The notes: generated by a model from the letters alone, not told the origin. A DNA stretch of 64,000 nt from Archivesica marissinica (GCA_014843695.1 CM026400.1:42267983-42331982); one strand, 5' to 3'. Positions 1-9,899 are shown, counted from the stretch's first letter. A program made the numbers and translations.

Positions 1-49
1 TCTCAACACAAAAAAAGACTTAACAAATTACATACTTCCGTCTGGACGC

Positions 50-340
50 ATTTATGTTTATTTTTCATAGCTACCGGTTGCCCATATGAGCAATGCTTCC
101 TGATGAGATTAGTCAGTTTAGATTTTTGGAGGATAGTGCAATGATACAGACAGAGACCCATTCCAGAGTCTCCTCTAGTTCTTTTACGTGCACAGTGTAA
201 AGCATCGACACGAGACCTCGGTTTAACGTCCCATCTGAAAGACTTGTAATTTTATTAGGGTCAAACCAGGGGGGGGGGGGAAACCTGCAATCCCTGGATT
301 AATTACCAGTAGAATGTGTTAACCATGGACTACAGATAAC
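50..340 (-). mobile_element. tRNA-derived SINE, family A (Thr-like head)
   Basis: Read on the minus strand, the element begins with a degraded tRNA-like head near 340 and ends near 50 in a tail containing GCTCATATGGGC-like sequence. It aligns along its length with the better copy at 3803-4085: the shared blocks are CTACCGGTTGCCCATATGAG, the stretch around the 'gagacccattccagagtctcc' block (151-173), and the tRNA-like B-box region near 280-300. This copy is degenerate: the head carries a run of about 12 G and an insertion (TTAATTACCAG) in the anticodon arm. It is a retrotransposed non-coding element and not a functional tRNA gene. Confidence 0.75.
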
Positions 341-640
341 TCATAACCTGAATGCATGACAAACTAGAGTACCAAGAAACTGTTACAGATAATTTCAGCA
401 GACCTGTTTATACATTATACACACATTATAAACACACGTTGCTTGTACAGGTTGGCATTACACAGATATTACTGCAGGTAACATAGAGACTATCTATTTA
501 ATCTGGTCTTATCTCCTGTAATCTACAAACTCCTCTACACCTTAGTGTCATGTATACATACTTCATACATGCTCCTAGCAAGCTGGGATAGACATGCAGC
601 TAAATGCGCTTGCTGAACTGGGGAGGGGTCTGAGGAGGGG
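341..640. other. No recognisable feature
   Basis: This stretch is AT-rich with scattered CATACA/TACACA runs. I see no convincing exon, repeat or RNA gene on either strand. If the laminin gamma gene at 5440-5824 extends leftwards, this could be intronic. Confidence 0.4.
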
Positions 641-647
641 TTGGTTT

Positions 648-830
648 TAAAGCTGGGGCTTCAAGGGGGGGCTGTGAAGCTGGGACTTCAGAGGTGGGGA
701 GAGGCTATGAAGCTGGGACATCAGGGGGTGGGGCTGTGAAGCTGGAACTTCAGAGATGGGGAGAGGCTATGAAACTGGGATATCAGGGAGGTGGGGCTGT
801 GAAGCTGGGACTTCAGAAGAGTGAGAAAAT
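648..830. repeat. Minisatellite, about 31-bp unit, about 6 copies
   Basis: Successive units contain GCTGTGAAGCTGGGACTTCA or GGCTATGAAGCTGGGACATC, separated by G-rich spacers (AGGTGGGGAGA, GGGGGTGGG). The two unit types alternate, so a 62-bp dimer is the better period. The plus strand is strongly G-rich. The open reading frame on the opposite strand (721-903) is a by-product of the repeat. Confidence 0.8.
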
Positions 831-907
831 TATTGAGCGAGTCAATGGTCCTCTCTATATATACATGTAATAAACAGTTTCTATCAATACATATATACAG
901 CATTTGT

Positions 908-1330
908 CACAAATCCCCCTCCCTCTAGCTCCAGCCTGTATGTAGAAGAGTGACTATAAGGGAGAGTATTTATAACAAATCCCCCATCCTCTACCACCAG
1001 CCCTGTATGGAGAAGTGGAACAGATCAGGGAGAGCATTTATCACAAATCCCCCGCCCTCTACCTCCAGCCAGGTATGGAGAAGTGGGACTATAAGGGAGA
1101 GTATTTATCACAAATCCCCCACCCTCTACCTCCAGCCCTGTATGGAGAAGTGTGACTATAAGGGAGAGCATTTATCACAAATCCCCCACCCTCTAGCTCC
1201 AGCCCTGTATGGAGAAGTGTGACTATAAGGGAGAGCATTTATCACAAATCCCCCATCCTCTAGCTCCAGCCCTGTATGGAGAAGTGGGACAGTTCAGGGA
1301 GAGCAATTATTCCAAATATCCCTCTCTTAG
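908..1330. repeat. Tandem repeat, 67-bp unit, 6 copies plus degenerate end
   Basis: CACAAATCCCCC recurs at about 908, 975, 1042, 1109, 1176 and 1243, an exact 67-bp period. Each unit also carries CCAGCCCTGTATGGAGAAGT and ACTATAAGGGAGAG. A seventh unit starting near 1310 decays, and related fragments (GGGAGAAGTGAAAAAG) continue to about 1400. The 90-codon forward reading frame at 950-1222 is made of this repeat and is not a gene. Confidence 0.88.
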
Positions 1331-1951
1331 TCAGAGCAGCAGGGAGAAGTGAAAAAGTTCTCCCAAATCACCCTCGCCATGTAGCTAAAGTCCTACAGGG
1401 AGAAAGAAGTACATGCAAGTCATCTCTGGAATTGTTTTGAAACTAGAGTATAACCCTGTACATATACATGTACAGTATGTAGTGAATAAGCCGGTTAGCC
1501 CACCCTTAAACTAGGGAGATGTTTGCGGCAAACAATTACAAATGTTTGTTGAATCAATCAATAGCTTTTTATGCTCTATACATGTACATAAATTATGAAA
1601 GAAATTATCCAAAATCTCCCTCATGCTTATTACACAGGGTTCAAATGTTCTAGGTCCGAATTTTTGGGAGGACGAAGTCAGGGTCCCAGGGTTCATTCTA
1701 GGACAGACTTTTTGGGAGAAGTGAGAATCGCGTGATCGCTTCCTTAAATGGAGTTCTTTAATATACTTCTGCAAAATAGGGTTAAAATGCACAGTACAAG
1801 TAACAACCATTAAATACATTTGAATAGAAGGAGTGCTTTATAATGGGCCAGTGTATCTTACTAGACAAAATTTTGTTTGAAAATCGTAAAAACCAAAAAA
1901 TATTTTTATTTTTTTAGGGAGAAATATGGGGCCCCAGAGGACGAAGTCAGG

Positions 1952-2052
1952 GTCCCTAGGGCGACAATTTCGCCCACATCGCCCTCTAAACTGATCCCTG
2001 GGGTCCCTAGGGCGACAATTTCACCCACATCGCCCTCTAGAATGATCTCTGC
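1952..2052. repeat. 51-bp tandem duplication
   Basis: GTCCCTAGGGCGACAATTTC begins at 1952 and again at 2003, and the two 51-bp units differ at only a few positions. The lead-in GAGGACGAAGTCAGGGTCCC (about 1938-1957) also occurs once at about 1670-1689, so a related fragment was present earlier in the region. No coding role is apparent. Confidence 0.75.
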
Positions 2053-2096
2053 ATCCATGTCTGAGCTTTTTTAGTGTTTTAATTTTAATACATGTA

Positions 2097-2128
2097 CATG
2101 TTTGTTTGCTTGTTTGTTTGCTTGTTTG
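2097..2128. repeat. Microsatellite (TTGT/TTGC)n
   Basis: Short run of GTTTGTTTGCTTGTTTG repeats with interruptions. It lies beside a SINE-tail fragment that starts at about 2129 and may be that element's simple-sequence end. Confidence 0.75.
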
Positions 2129-2173
2129 GGTGTTACACCTGCATCATTTTGGGTTGTATGGCCGACGGTGAAA
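2129..2173 (-). mobile_element. SINE 3'-tail fragment
   Basis: The sequence GTTACACCTGCATCATTTTG and the following GGCCGACGGTG match the tail of the SINE at 43394-43651 (TTACACCTGCATCAGCACCA ... GCCGGCTGGC). Only the tail remains; no head or body is present here. Confidence 0.5.
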
Positions 2174-2304
2174 TATTCTTTAATACATGATGTACATTAT
2201 ATATATAGGACACAGCAAAAAAAGCATATTTCCACTATTGATTAAATTAGTTTATACACATTTATTTTAGCACGATTGTGAAACAAATTCTTTCAACTTA
2301 TATT

Positions 2305-2480
2305 AATCACTCTTGAGACCTCATTCCTGATATGGAATCCATCGCCACGAGGGAAAGAGAATAGGCAATGTGGAATTTAAATGCCTTGCCTAAGGGCACA
2401 ATCGTAACGGCTCCAGCGAGACTCGAACTCCGGGCTTTTCTCACCTGAAGCGAACGCGCTACCACGACTTCCACTGATTA
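2305..2480 (-). mobile_element. tRNA-derived SINE, family D
   Basis: On the minus strand the head contains GTCGTGGTAGCGCGTTCGC (A-box-like) followed by GGAGTTCGAGTCTC (B box). The body reads TGCCCTTAGGCAAGGCATTT, a motif recurrent in animal SINE cores. The A box to B box distance is tRNA-like. The head was copied, together with adjacent DNA, to 4372-4430. No Pol III terminator or acceptor stem supports a functional tRNA. Confidence 0.65.
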
Positions 2481-2568
2481 AATTGACACGCATGCACCTA
2501 ATGAAAATGTTAATGTACCTGTTTATATAAACTATTACATTGAAAAGAGGCGTATTAAAACTTTAATA

Positions 2569-2810
2569 TTAACCCATTCAACACCAAGTAACTCACATGG
2601 ACTGGTCCATGATATTCTTAGACCAATAAATGAATAAGAAAATTACATTCGGACCAGTTCATTTATCAAGATGGGTAATTTTGTCTAAAATTAGTAATAT
2701 TACTTGAAAAAAGTGCAGATCCTGATGAGACGGCTCGTCACGAGCCGTCTCATCAGGATCTGCACTATTTTGTAAGCCAATTTAGAGGTCTGTGGTGTTG
2801 AAAGGGTTAA
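2569..2810 (+). mobile_element. MITE, piggyBac-like (TTAA target), copy 1
   Basis: The element is bounded by TTAA on both sides, with terminal inverted repeats TTAACCCATTCAACACCA (left) and the complement of TGGTGTTGAAAGGGTTAA (right, two mismatches). TTAA targets and ends beginning CCC are typical of the piggyBac superfamily, so assignment there is an inference from the ends. It contains no transposase. Positions 2713-2765 form a nearly perfect hairpin with 26-bp arms and a 1-nt centre. A second copy lies inverted at 3104-3347 and a third truncated copy at 4431-4620. Confidence 0.8.
2713..2765. repeat. Perfect inverted repeat inside MITE, 26-bp arms
   Basis: The left arm runs 2713-2738 and the right arm 2740-2765, exact reverse complements around a single C. 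The core is GACGGCTCGTCACGAGCCGT. The equivalents at 3149-3201 and 4553-4605 are imperfect, so this is the best preserved arm pair. It would extrude as a strong DNA or RNA hairpin. Confidence 0.9.
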
Positions 2811-2969
2811 CAATATTATAAAAAACTGCGTAACCATAATATTTTCAAAACAATATTTTAATCCACAAACTTACTGTGCAAAGAATTGCTACAGACATGA
2901 ACATAATGATAGTGTTAACTTACATCCCGTCTTCCTGGCCTTTATTAATGAGACACACTACCGCTCTAT

Positions 2970-3038
2970 AAATCAAAACAGTCAGAAAATATCTGACCTA
3001 AATCAAAACAGTCCGTAAAATCAGACAATATCTGACCT
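2970..3038. repeat. Imperfect short tandem duplication
   Basis: AATCAAAACAGTC...AATATCTGACCTA occurs twice, at about 2970-2999 and 3000-3038. The second copy is about 9 bp longer (CGTAAAATCAG insert). No function is visible. Confidence 0.65.
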
Positions 3039-3103
3039 AAATATTTTATAAACCGTCAATTGCAATCTGGGCAATATTTTTTAAAATCTGGGTCATATAG
3101 ATA

Positions 3104-3347
3104 TTAACCCTTTCAACCCCACAGGCCTCTAAATAGGCTTATGAAAAAGTGTAGATCCAGATGAGCCGGCTCATGACGAGCCGTCTCATCAGGATCTGCA
3201 CTTTTTTGCCAGTAATAATTATTAATTTTAGACAAAATTACCCATCTTGATAAATGAACTGGTCCGAATGTAATTTTCTTATTCATTTATTGGTCTAAGA
3301 ATATCATGGACCAGTCCATGTCAGTTACTTGGGGTTGAATGGGTTAA
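3104..3347 (-). mobile_element. MITE, piggyBac-like, copy 2 (inverted)
   Basis: Same family as 2569-2810 in the opposite orientation, with TTAA at both ends (3104-3107 and 3344-3347) and TIRs TTAACCCTTTCAACCCC and GGGGTTGAATGGGTTAA. The internal hairpin (3149-3201) has mismatches in one arm. Total length is 244 bp against 242 bp for copy 1. With copy 1 it forms a large inverted repeat with about 290 bp between them. Confidence 0.8.
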
Positions 3348-3537
3348 ATTGATATATTTATAAAATGACATTGCTGTACATAGTGGCGTGTTCATAGATA
3401 TGTTGCAAGTACGTAACATACATAATTATGTAATGTATGAAAGTGCAGTACATTGTACATTTATAAGTGATGTACATATGTGTATATACCAGTAATGCAT
3501 ACATTTATGTTATGAAAATGTTTTTTTACGTCATTAT

Positions 3538-3614
3538 TTTTATTTATTGTACTACTGGTTACCCATATGAGTGACGCCTCCGTAAGAGATTAGTCTTTTT
3601 AGATTTCTGGAGAG
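3538..3614 (-). mobile_element. SINE family A, 3'-end fragment
   Basis: The segment CTGGTTACCCATATGAGTGA through GAGATTAGTC...TTTAGATTTCTGGAGAGG matches the first 75 bp of the fuller copy that begins 250 bp downstream. The rest of the element is missing. Confidence 0.7.
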
Positions 3615-3802
3615 GAAAAAACTAATAAAATTGGCTTTGAATGTAACAATTCCCAGCCGATTTATAAGATTATTGTTCACAGATTTACTATAGTCTACTT
3701 GTAACACAAACAACATAAATGTAGCCAATAAATTAAACACAATAAAAAAGGAAAATATTTTCACAGCTTTAAACAATATTGTTACAAGTCAAAGATATGT
3801 GT

Positions 3803-4085
3803 TTTTACGTTTATTTATCGTCGCTACCAGTTGCCCATATGAGCGACGCCTCGTGAAGAGATTAGTTATTTTAGATTTTTGGAGGATAGTGCAATGCTAC
3901 AGAGAGACCCATTCCAGAGTCTCCTCTGGTTCTTTTTTACGTGCACGGTGGAAAGCACCGACACGAGACCTCGGTTTAACCTCCCATCTGAGACTGTTAA
4001 TTTTATTAGGGTCAGGCGGTGGATCGAACCTGCGATCCCTGGATTACCAGTCCAGCATGTTACCACTGGACTACACATCCGCCCG
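3803..4085 (-). mobile_element. SINE family A, near full length
   Basis: Best copy of this family. Read on the minus strand, the head has TAGTCCAGTGGTAACATGCT (A box), an anticodon arm CTGGACTGGTAATCCAG with GGT in the anticodon position (threonine-like), and GCAGGTTCGATCC (B box). The body follows, and the tail is a hairpin built on CGTCGCT...AGCGACG-type arms, partly decayed here (GGCGTCGCTCATATGGGCAA). Small open frames on both strands within it (3799-4136) are incidental. Confidence 0.85.
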
Positions 4086-4371
4086 TATGGGGCAACTTAC
4101 AATGTAGTTTTAACACACCAAAAACACTTTAGGTAGATACAGCAAGCAGACTTGGTCCCTTTATGTACACAACACTTACAACTGTGAAAGCAGGGTACAG
4201 ATATGGTATCAACCCTCATAAATACCTCGCACAACAAGGTGTTTATTATACCATGGTCACATATATTAATAATCAATATATATAATATTGAAACAAAAAA
4301 CATGACCAGCATATATGTCTCTATTATATTAATGAATATTTTTAATAATTTGTAAATTCACATGTCTAGTC

Positions 4372-4620
4372 CACCTGAAGCGAACGCGCTACCACGACTT
4401 CCACTGATTAAATTGACACGCATGCACCTAACTCACATGGACTGGTCCATGATATTCTTAGACCAATAAATGAATAAGAAAATTACATTCGGACCAGTTC
4501 ATTTATCAAGATGGGTAATTTTGTCTAAAATTAGTAATATTACTTAAAAAAAGTGCAGATCCTGATGAGACGGCTCGTCATGAGCCGTCTCATCAGGATC
4601 TGCACTTTTTTGTAAGCCAA
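4372..4620 (+). repeat. Rearranged duplicate of 2442-2780 with a 90-bp deletion
   Basis: 4372-4430 matches 2442-2500 (SINE D head plus flank) and 4431-4620 matches 2591-2780 (MITE copy 1 without its left end). The 90 bp between them (2501-2590), including the MITE's left TIR, are missing; TA occurs at both breakpoints. The right TIR is also absent. The hairpin is present at 4553-4605. This is a segmental copy and not an independent transposition. Confidence 0.85.
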
Positions 4621-5171
4621 CAGAGTAAAAGAGTAGATAGGAATATTGGTACAATTGTTTTTTTGGAGGGGGGGCTGAAACCCCCCTTTTGCCATAGAGG
4701 TGTGAATATATATTTCCTTTAATAATACAGTGGGAATGGATGGGACACCATAAAATGGTCACTCCATGAATGTGCGGTAACACGGATGCACTTCAAACTG
4801 AATATGTGCCCTTCTTAAAAACATGAATAAGAATGCAATGTGCGATCCAATATTAACTATGTACATAATCGGTTACGGGGTTATACTCATATAGTGATAT
4901 ACAGAATTTGTGGTGGAGGAACCAGTTTTAATAACTCAGAAATTTAAACTGCGGTCACATATAAAGGCGGTGAGAGATATACAGATAGGCCCATTCAAAC
5001 CCATGGACATGCAATCTACCTAAGATATATTTATGCCTTTAACCCACATCTCCCCCCCGGCCACCTATCACAATCTTGTTGGATGTACTTGTCTATTCTG
5101 TTACATATAAGTTATAACTACACTCTTGCACATGATGTGGTTAAAACATATCGAAATATGATTGTTTACTA
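4621..5171. other. No gene; short G/C-run hairpin
   Basis: This stretch is AT-rich without a convincing exon. At about 4664-4688 a run GGAGGGGGGGCTGAAACCCC can fold on itself with the following C run. I see nothing else I can name. Confidence 0.4.
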
Positions 5172-5400
5172 GGTGGCGTCCGTGGTCTAGTGGTAGAGCG
5201 TCGGATTTGGAATCGAACGGTCCCGGGTTCGATACTCGGTCAGGCCACGTATGTAGTGCCATTGAGCAATGTACCTCACACACATTGCTTAGTACTGGTT
5301 AATCGCTTAGGAAGTTAGGTCGGCTAAGCCTGCCCAGGAAAACATGTCTAACTCTAAGTCCCCGCGAGGGGTTTGACATTAAAGGAACATACATACATAC
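5172..5400 (+). mobile_element. tRNA-derived SINE, family C, with (CATA)n tail
   Basis: The head has GTGGTCTAGTGGTAGAGCG (A box) and CGGGTTCGATACTCG (B box), followed by a non-tRNA body. The body contains TAGTACTGGTTAATCGCT and AGCCTGCCCAGGAAA, the same core found in SINE B at 40150-40326 and 43394-43651. It ends in an ACATACATACATAC simple repeat, the usual 3' end of a SINE. The tRNA head suggests derivation from a tRNA with TGG in the anticodon position, which is tentative. Confidence 0.8.
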
Positions 5401-5439
5401 TAGCTACGCCCCTGTATTACTTTTGGACAAACTCATTAC

Positions 5440-5824
5440 CTAAGCTAAGGGTGAGATTTACATGCTGCTGTCGAGAACTCAGCCACTCATTCCGTCTTTC
5501 CAAAATTGTTTCACTTTGCCACCACGTCCAATTATTCTGATTGTTAAAATCCGTCATATAGTTCGGCGGGTGCACTCGGGACGCTGCATCACAGACGTGA
5601 CCACACGATTTGGTCACTCCTGTTACCCCCGTTTGCAAGCAGAATGTCTGCGCCCCAGTCAATCCGCAAGTATTAGTTGCGTCTACAGAAAGATTGAAGG
5701 CAGCGTTTACAAATTCGGGCACGCATTTTTGAGCTCTACCCGTGGAGTCATAACACGAATTGTCAACGCCTAAACAAAAGTGAGGTAGATGGGACACTAG
5801 CACTATTAATCCTAGTAGATTCAT
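5440..5824 (-). CDS. LAMC1: Laminin subunit gamma, first coding exon (partial gene)
   Basis: This exon encodes a signal peptide and the start of the laminin N-terminal (LN) domain of a gamma chain, a secreted basement-membrane protein that trimerises with alpha and beta chains and polymerises through its LN domain. From the ATG at 5822-5824, residues 1-19 (MNLLGLIVLVSHLPHFCLG) are a typical signal peptide. Then come CVPEFVNAAFN, ATNTCG, CLQTGVTGVTKSC, CDA, TDFNNQ, TWWQSET and VNLTLSLG, matching gamma-chain LN sequence in order, with paired cysteines and N-glycosylation sites at NLS, NWT and NLT. The frame remains open to 5417, but homology stops at the glycine whose first base is 5440. There G|GTAATG is a good splice donor (phase 1). 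An in-frame ATG at 5897-5899 would add 25 residues before the signal peptide, so I prefer the inner start. No other laminin exon was recognised to the left. Confidence 0.9.
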
Positions 5825-5899
5825 GTTTGGAAATAAATGCACAGAATTAACTAATACGTCTAAAAATCCCACTTTCCTCCGACCAACGCTCACCGCCAT
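5825..5899 (-). promoter_or_regulatory. In-frame upstream ATG / 5' leader of laminin exon
   Basis: The reading frame continues upstream of the signal peptide to an ATG at 5897-5899 in the context GAAGTTATGG. The 25 extra residues are not hydrophobic like a signal peptide and are unlike known laminin starts. Either this is a 5' UTR that happens to be open, or it is an alternative start with an N-terminal extension. Confidence 0.45.
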
Positions 5900-6551
5900 A
5901 ACTTCCTAAACTTTCCAAAGTTTATGTTACAGTGCACTCTGGGTAATTTACATATTTGCTGGTTCGCGGCTTGTGTTACACAAAATACTGTTTATCGCGC
6001 AGATTTTAGGTAGCCAATCAATTAGAAGCGATTTTAGGCCAAGTATATTTGGCCAGTGGGTTGTATGCGTACCTGCTGAGATCTGCTTAACTGCTGAGCA
6101 AACAGAACAAAGGGAATATTTTCTTGTTTTATTATGATATCGCGAAATTTATTATTAAAACAAAAATAAATACCAATGTTATTAGATAGATAGAAACCAT
6201 CAATGAAATAAGAAATAATATTATATTTAGATATAATAATCAGGAACCACGATAGATAAGTGTCTAATTATCCTAAGCATTTAAGTACAGTCAATTCCGT
6301 CTTAAGCAGCCAGCCAATGGAATCACACAAAGTGGCTGCTGAGCACAGTTGCTTGCTAGTCCTATATATAAGACCTCCACATATTTGTTTTTCGATCTGT
6401 TATTTGAAAAATGCGTTGATAGTAAAATGTCACATTTTTCAAGTATAAATATTAGATCTAAGTTGGTTGCTTAATAGAGGTAAAATGTATAATAAAACAA
6501 CATATTGGGAATCTGCAAACTGGCTGCTAAATAATGGTTGACTGCTTAATA
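5900..6551. other. Upstream region of the laminin exon, no gene seen
   Basis: For the minus-strand laminin gene this would hold 5' UTR and promoter. I see no clear TATA box at a suitable distance; a TATATATAAG lies at about 6363 on the plus strand. The forward open frame at 6260-6448 has no recognisable protein features. AT-rich, otherwise unremarkable. Confidence 0.35.
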
Positions 6552-6792
6552 GAGGTGTCCGATTAGCACAGTGGTTAGCGCGCTCGCTGCTCACCAGTGT
6601 CACCCGGGTTCATTCCTCGAACCGGGAAGTAGGCCTATGTGAGATGGTACAGTGGTCGCCAGATCAGACAGGTGGGTTTTCTCCGGGGACTCCGGTTTCC
6701 TCCCACACGTATGACCACATAAGTATACGCTTTCATCCGCGCCAACGAGAGTGATTAATATAATTTGTTGAATCGTTGTAAAATAAATACAG
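6552..6792 (+). mobile_element. tRNA-derived SINE, family E (bivalve-type core)
   Basis: The head contains GCACAGTGGTTAGCGCGCTC (A box) and CCGGGTTCATTCCTC (B box, one change from consensus). The body contains GGTGGGTTTTCTCCGGGGAC and CTCCGGTTTCCTCCCAC, a block I recognise as a highly conserved central domain shared by many invertebrate, including molluscan, SINEs. The tail ends TTGTAAAATAAATAC. Open frames on the minus strand here are incidental. Confidence 0.82.
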
Positions 6793-7289
6793 TTTTTAAA
6801 ATATATAATAGAGGTGACAACTAACACATGTTTCATTGTATATTTTTTCCACACGGTTAATTACTATATTCGTTATAAAAACAAACATACATGTATTTAA
6901 CTTCCTTTAATACTTCGTGTTGTCTCTTTCTTTATAAAAAATATATTTTAATTTTCTACGTGAACAATTAAAGAGAAAACATTTTCTCAGTGTGTCATTT
7001 ATAAAGTAGGCCCTAGTGCAAATGTAGAACTTTATATCTAATAGATCAACTGATTGATTTCGTAACACGTGCTGGCTGTACCAATTACACCATGAAAAAA
7101 CAGTTTTCACTAATGTAGTTATATATAAGTTATTATCCAACTCATCAACATCAGTCATCAATCATTCCTCGATCGATAATATATGTGCTTTTTCAGAACA
7201 TATTACTATGTTAATAGGTACCCATTGGCGCGCACATGCATGTCCGTCATCCGTACGTGCGGCAGTGTACGTATTGCATAATCTTGTTA
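6793..7289. other. No recognisable feature
   Basis: AT-rich stretch before the truncated SINE that borders the satellite. The minus-strand open frame at 6907-7161 encodes no recognisable domain and has the composition of random AT-rich sequence. Confidence 0.35.
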
Positions 7290-7460
7290 ACCCATTCCAG
7301 AGTCTCCTTTGGTTCTTTTACATGCACGGTGTAAAGCATCGACACAATACATCATAATTATGAAAGACTGTTACTTTTATTAGGGTCAGAGAGGGGCCCG
7401 AACCTGCGATCCCTGGATTACCAGTCCAGCGTGTTAACTACTGGACTTCAGATCCGTCTG
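7290..7460 (-). mobile_element. SINE family A, truncated, abutting satellite array
   Basis: Matches the tRNA-head half of family A (CCCATTCCAGAGTCTCC ... GGATTACCAGTCCAGCGTGT ... ACTGGACTTCAGATCCG). The 3' half is missing. The SINE's 5' end lies at about 7460 and the first satellite monomer (AATGTCAAGTACATGGGCAG) starts within about 3 bp, so the SINE end defines the left edge of the array. Confidence 0.75.
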
Positions 7461-9899
7461 TTAATGTCAAGTACATGGGCAGAGGATACTTATATACGCA
7501 TGTCAAGTACAGGGGCAGGGGATACTTATATACGAATGTCAAGTACATGGGCAGAGGATACTTATATACTAATGTCAAGTATAGGGACATGGGATACTTA
7601 TATACTAATGGCAAGTACATGGGCAGGGGATACTTATATACAATTAAGTACAGCAGGGATACTTATATACTAATGTCAAGTACAGGCAGGGATACTTATA
7701 ATAATGTCAAGTACATGGGCAGGGGATACTTATATACCAATGTCAAGTACAGGGACAGGGGATACTTATATACTAATGTCAAGTACATGGGCAGGGGATA
7801 CTTATATACTAATGTCAAGTATAGGGACATGGGATACTTATATACTAATGGCAAGTACATGGGCAGGGGATACTTATATACTAATGTCAAGTACATGGTC
7901 AGGGGATACTTATACACTAATGGCAAGTACAGGGGCAGGCAGGGGATACTTATATACTAATGTCAAGTACATGGACAGGGGATACTTATATACTAATGTC
8001 AAGTACATGGGCAGGGGAAACTTATATACTAATGTCAAGTACATGGGCATGGGATACTTATATACTAATGTCAAGTACATGGACAGGGGATACTTATATA
8101 CTAATGTCAAGTACATGGGCAGGGGATACTTATATACTAATGTCAAGTACATGGGCAGGGGATACTTATATACTAATGTCAAGTACATGGACAGGGGATA
8201 CTTATATACTAATGTCAAGTACATGGGCAGGGGATACTTATATACTAATGTCAAGTACATGTACAGGGGATACTTATATACTAATGTCAAGTACAGGGGC
8301 ATGGGATACGTATATACTAATGTCAAGTACAGTGGCAGGGGATACCTATATACCAATGCCAAGTACAGGGGCAGGGGATACTTATATACGAATTTCAAGT
8401 ACAGGGGCAGGGGATACTTATATACTAATGTCAAGTACAGGGGCAGGGGATACTTATATACCAATGCCAAGTACAGGGGCAGGGGATACTTATATACCAA
8501 TGCCAAGTACAGAGGCAGTGGATACTTATATACGAATGTCGAGTACAGGGGCAGGGGATACTTATATACTAATGTCAAGTACATGTGCAGGGAATACTTA
8601 TATACTAATGTCGAGTACAGTGGCAGGGTATACTTATATACAAATGTCGAGTACAGGGGCAGGGGACACTTATATACTAATGTCAAGTACATGTGCAGGG
8701 ACTACTTATATACCAATGTCAAGTACAGGGGCAGGAGATACTTATATACTAATGTCAAGTATAGGGACAGGGGGTACTTATATACTAATGTCAAGAATAG
8801 GGACATAGGATACTTATATACTAATGTCAAGTATAGGGACAGGGAATACTTATATACGAATGTCACGTACATGGACAGGGGATACTTATATACTAATGTC
8901 AAGTACAGGGACAGGGGATACTTATATACGAATGTCAAGTACAGGGACAGGAGATACTTATATACGAATGTCAAGTACATGGGCAGGGGGTACTTATATA
9001 CTAATGTCAAGTACATGGGCAGGGGAAACTTATATACCAATATCAAGTACATGAGCAGGGGATACTTATATACTAATGTCAAGTATAGGGACAGGGGATA
9101 CTTATTTACTAATGTCAAGTACAGGGGCAGGGGATACTTATATACTAATGTCAAGTACAGGAGCAGGGTATACTTATATACCAATATCAAGTACATGGGC
9201 AGGGGACACTTATATACTAATGTCAAGTATAGGGACAGGGGATACGTATATACTAATGTCAAGTACATGGGCAGGGGATACTTATATACTAATGTCATGT
9301 ACATGGACAGGGGATACTTATATACGAATGTCAAGTACAGGGACAGGAGATACTTATATACTAAGGTCAAGTACAAGGACAGGGGATACTTATATACTAA
9401 TGTCAAGTATAGGGGCAGGGGATACTTATATACTAATGTCAAGTACAGGGGCAGGAGATACTTATATACTAATGTCAAGTACATGGGCAGGGGATACTTA
9501 TATACTAATGTCAAGTACAGGCGCAGGGGATACTTATATACTAATGTCAAGTACAGGCGCAGGGGATACTTATATACTAATGTCGAGTACATGGACAGGA
9601 GATACTTATATACTAATGTCAAGTACATGGGCAGGGGATACTTATATACTAATGTCAAGTACAGGGACAGGAGATACTTATATACCAGTGTCAAGTACAT
9701 GGGCAGAGAATACTTATATACTAATGTCAAGTACATGGGCATAGGATACTTATATACTAATGTCAAGTACCTGGGCAGGGGATACTTATATACCTTATAT
9801 ACCAGTGTCAAGTACATGGGCAGAGGATACTTATATACTAATGTCAAGTACATGGGCAGAGGATACTTATATACGAATGTCAAGTACATGGGCAGGGGA

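Noticed and set aside
1511..1819. 102-codon minus-strand frame
   Set aside because: No domain, no splice context and random-looking composition; overlaps the short duplicated GAGGACGAAGTCAGG segment.
3552..3776. 74-codon minus-strand frame with a hydrophobic start
   Set aside because: AT-rich sequence naturally gives Phe/Leu/Ile-rich translations; the 3' part runs into a SINE fragment, and there is no homology I recognise.
4544..4783. 79-codon minus-strand frame
   Set aside because: Its C-terminal part is the translated MITE hairpin, found three times in the window; it is not a gene.
5172..5252. Functional tRNA gene
   Set aside because: A and B boxes are present, but it continues directly into a SINE body and (CATA)n tail, and the anticodon arm pairs poorly.
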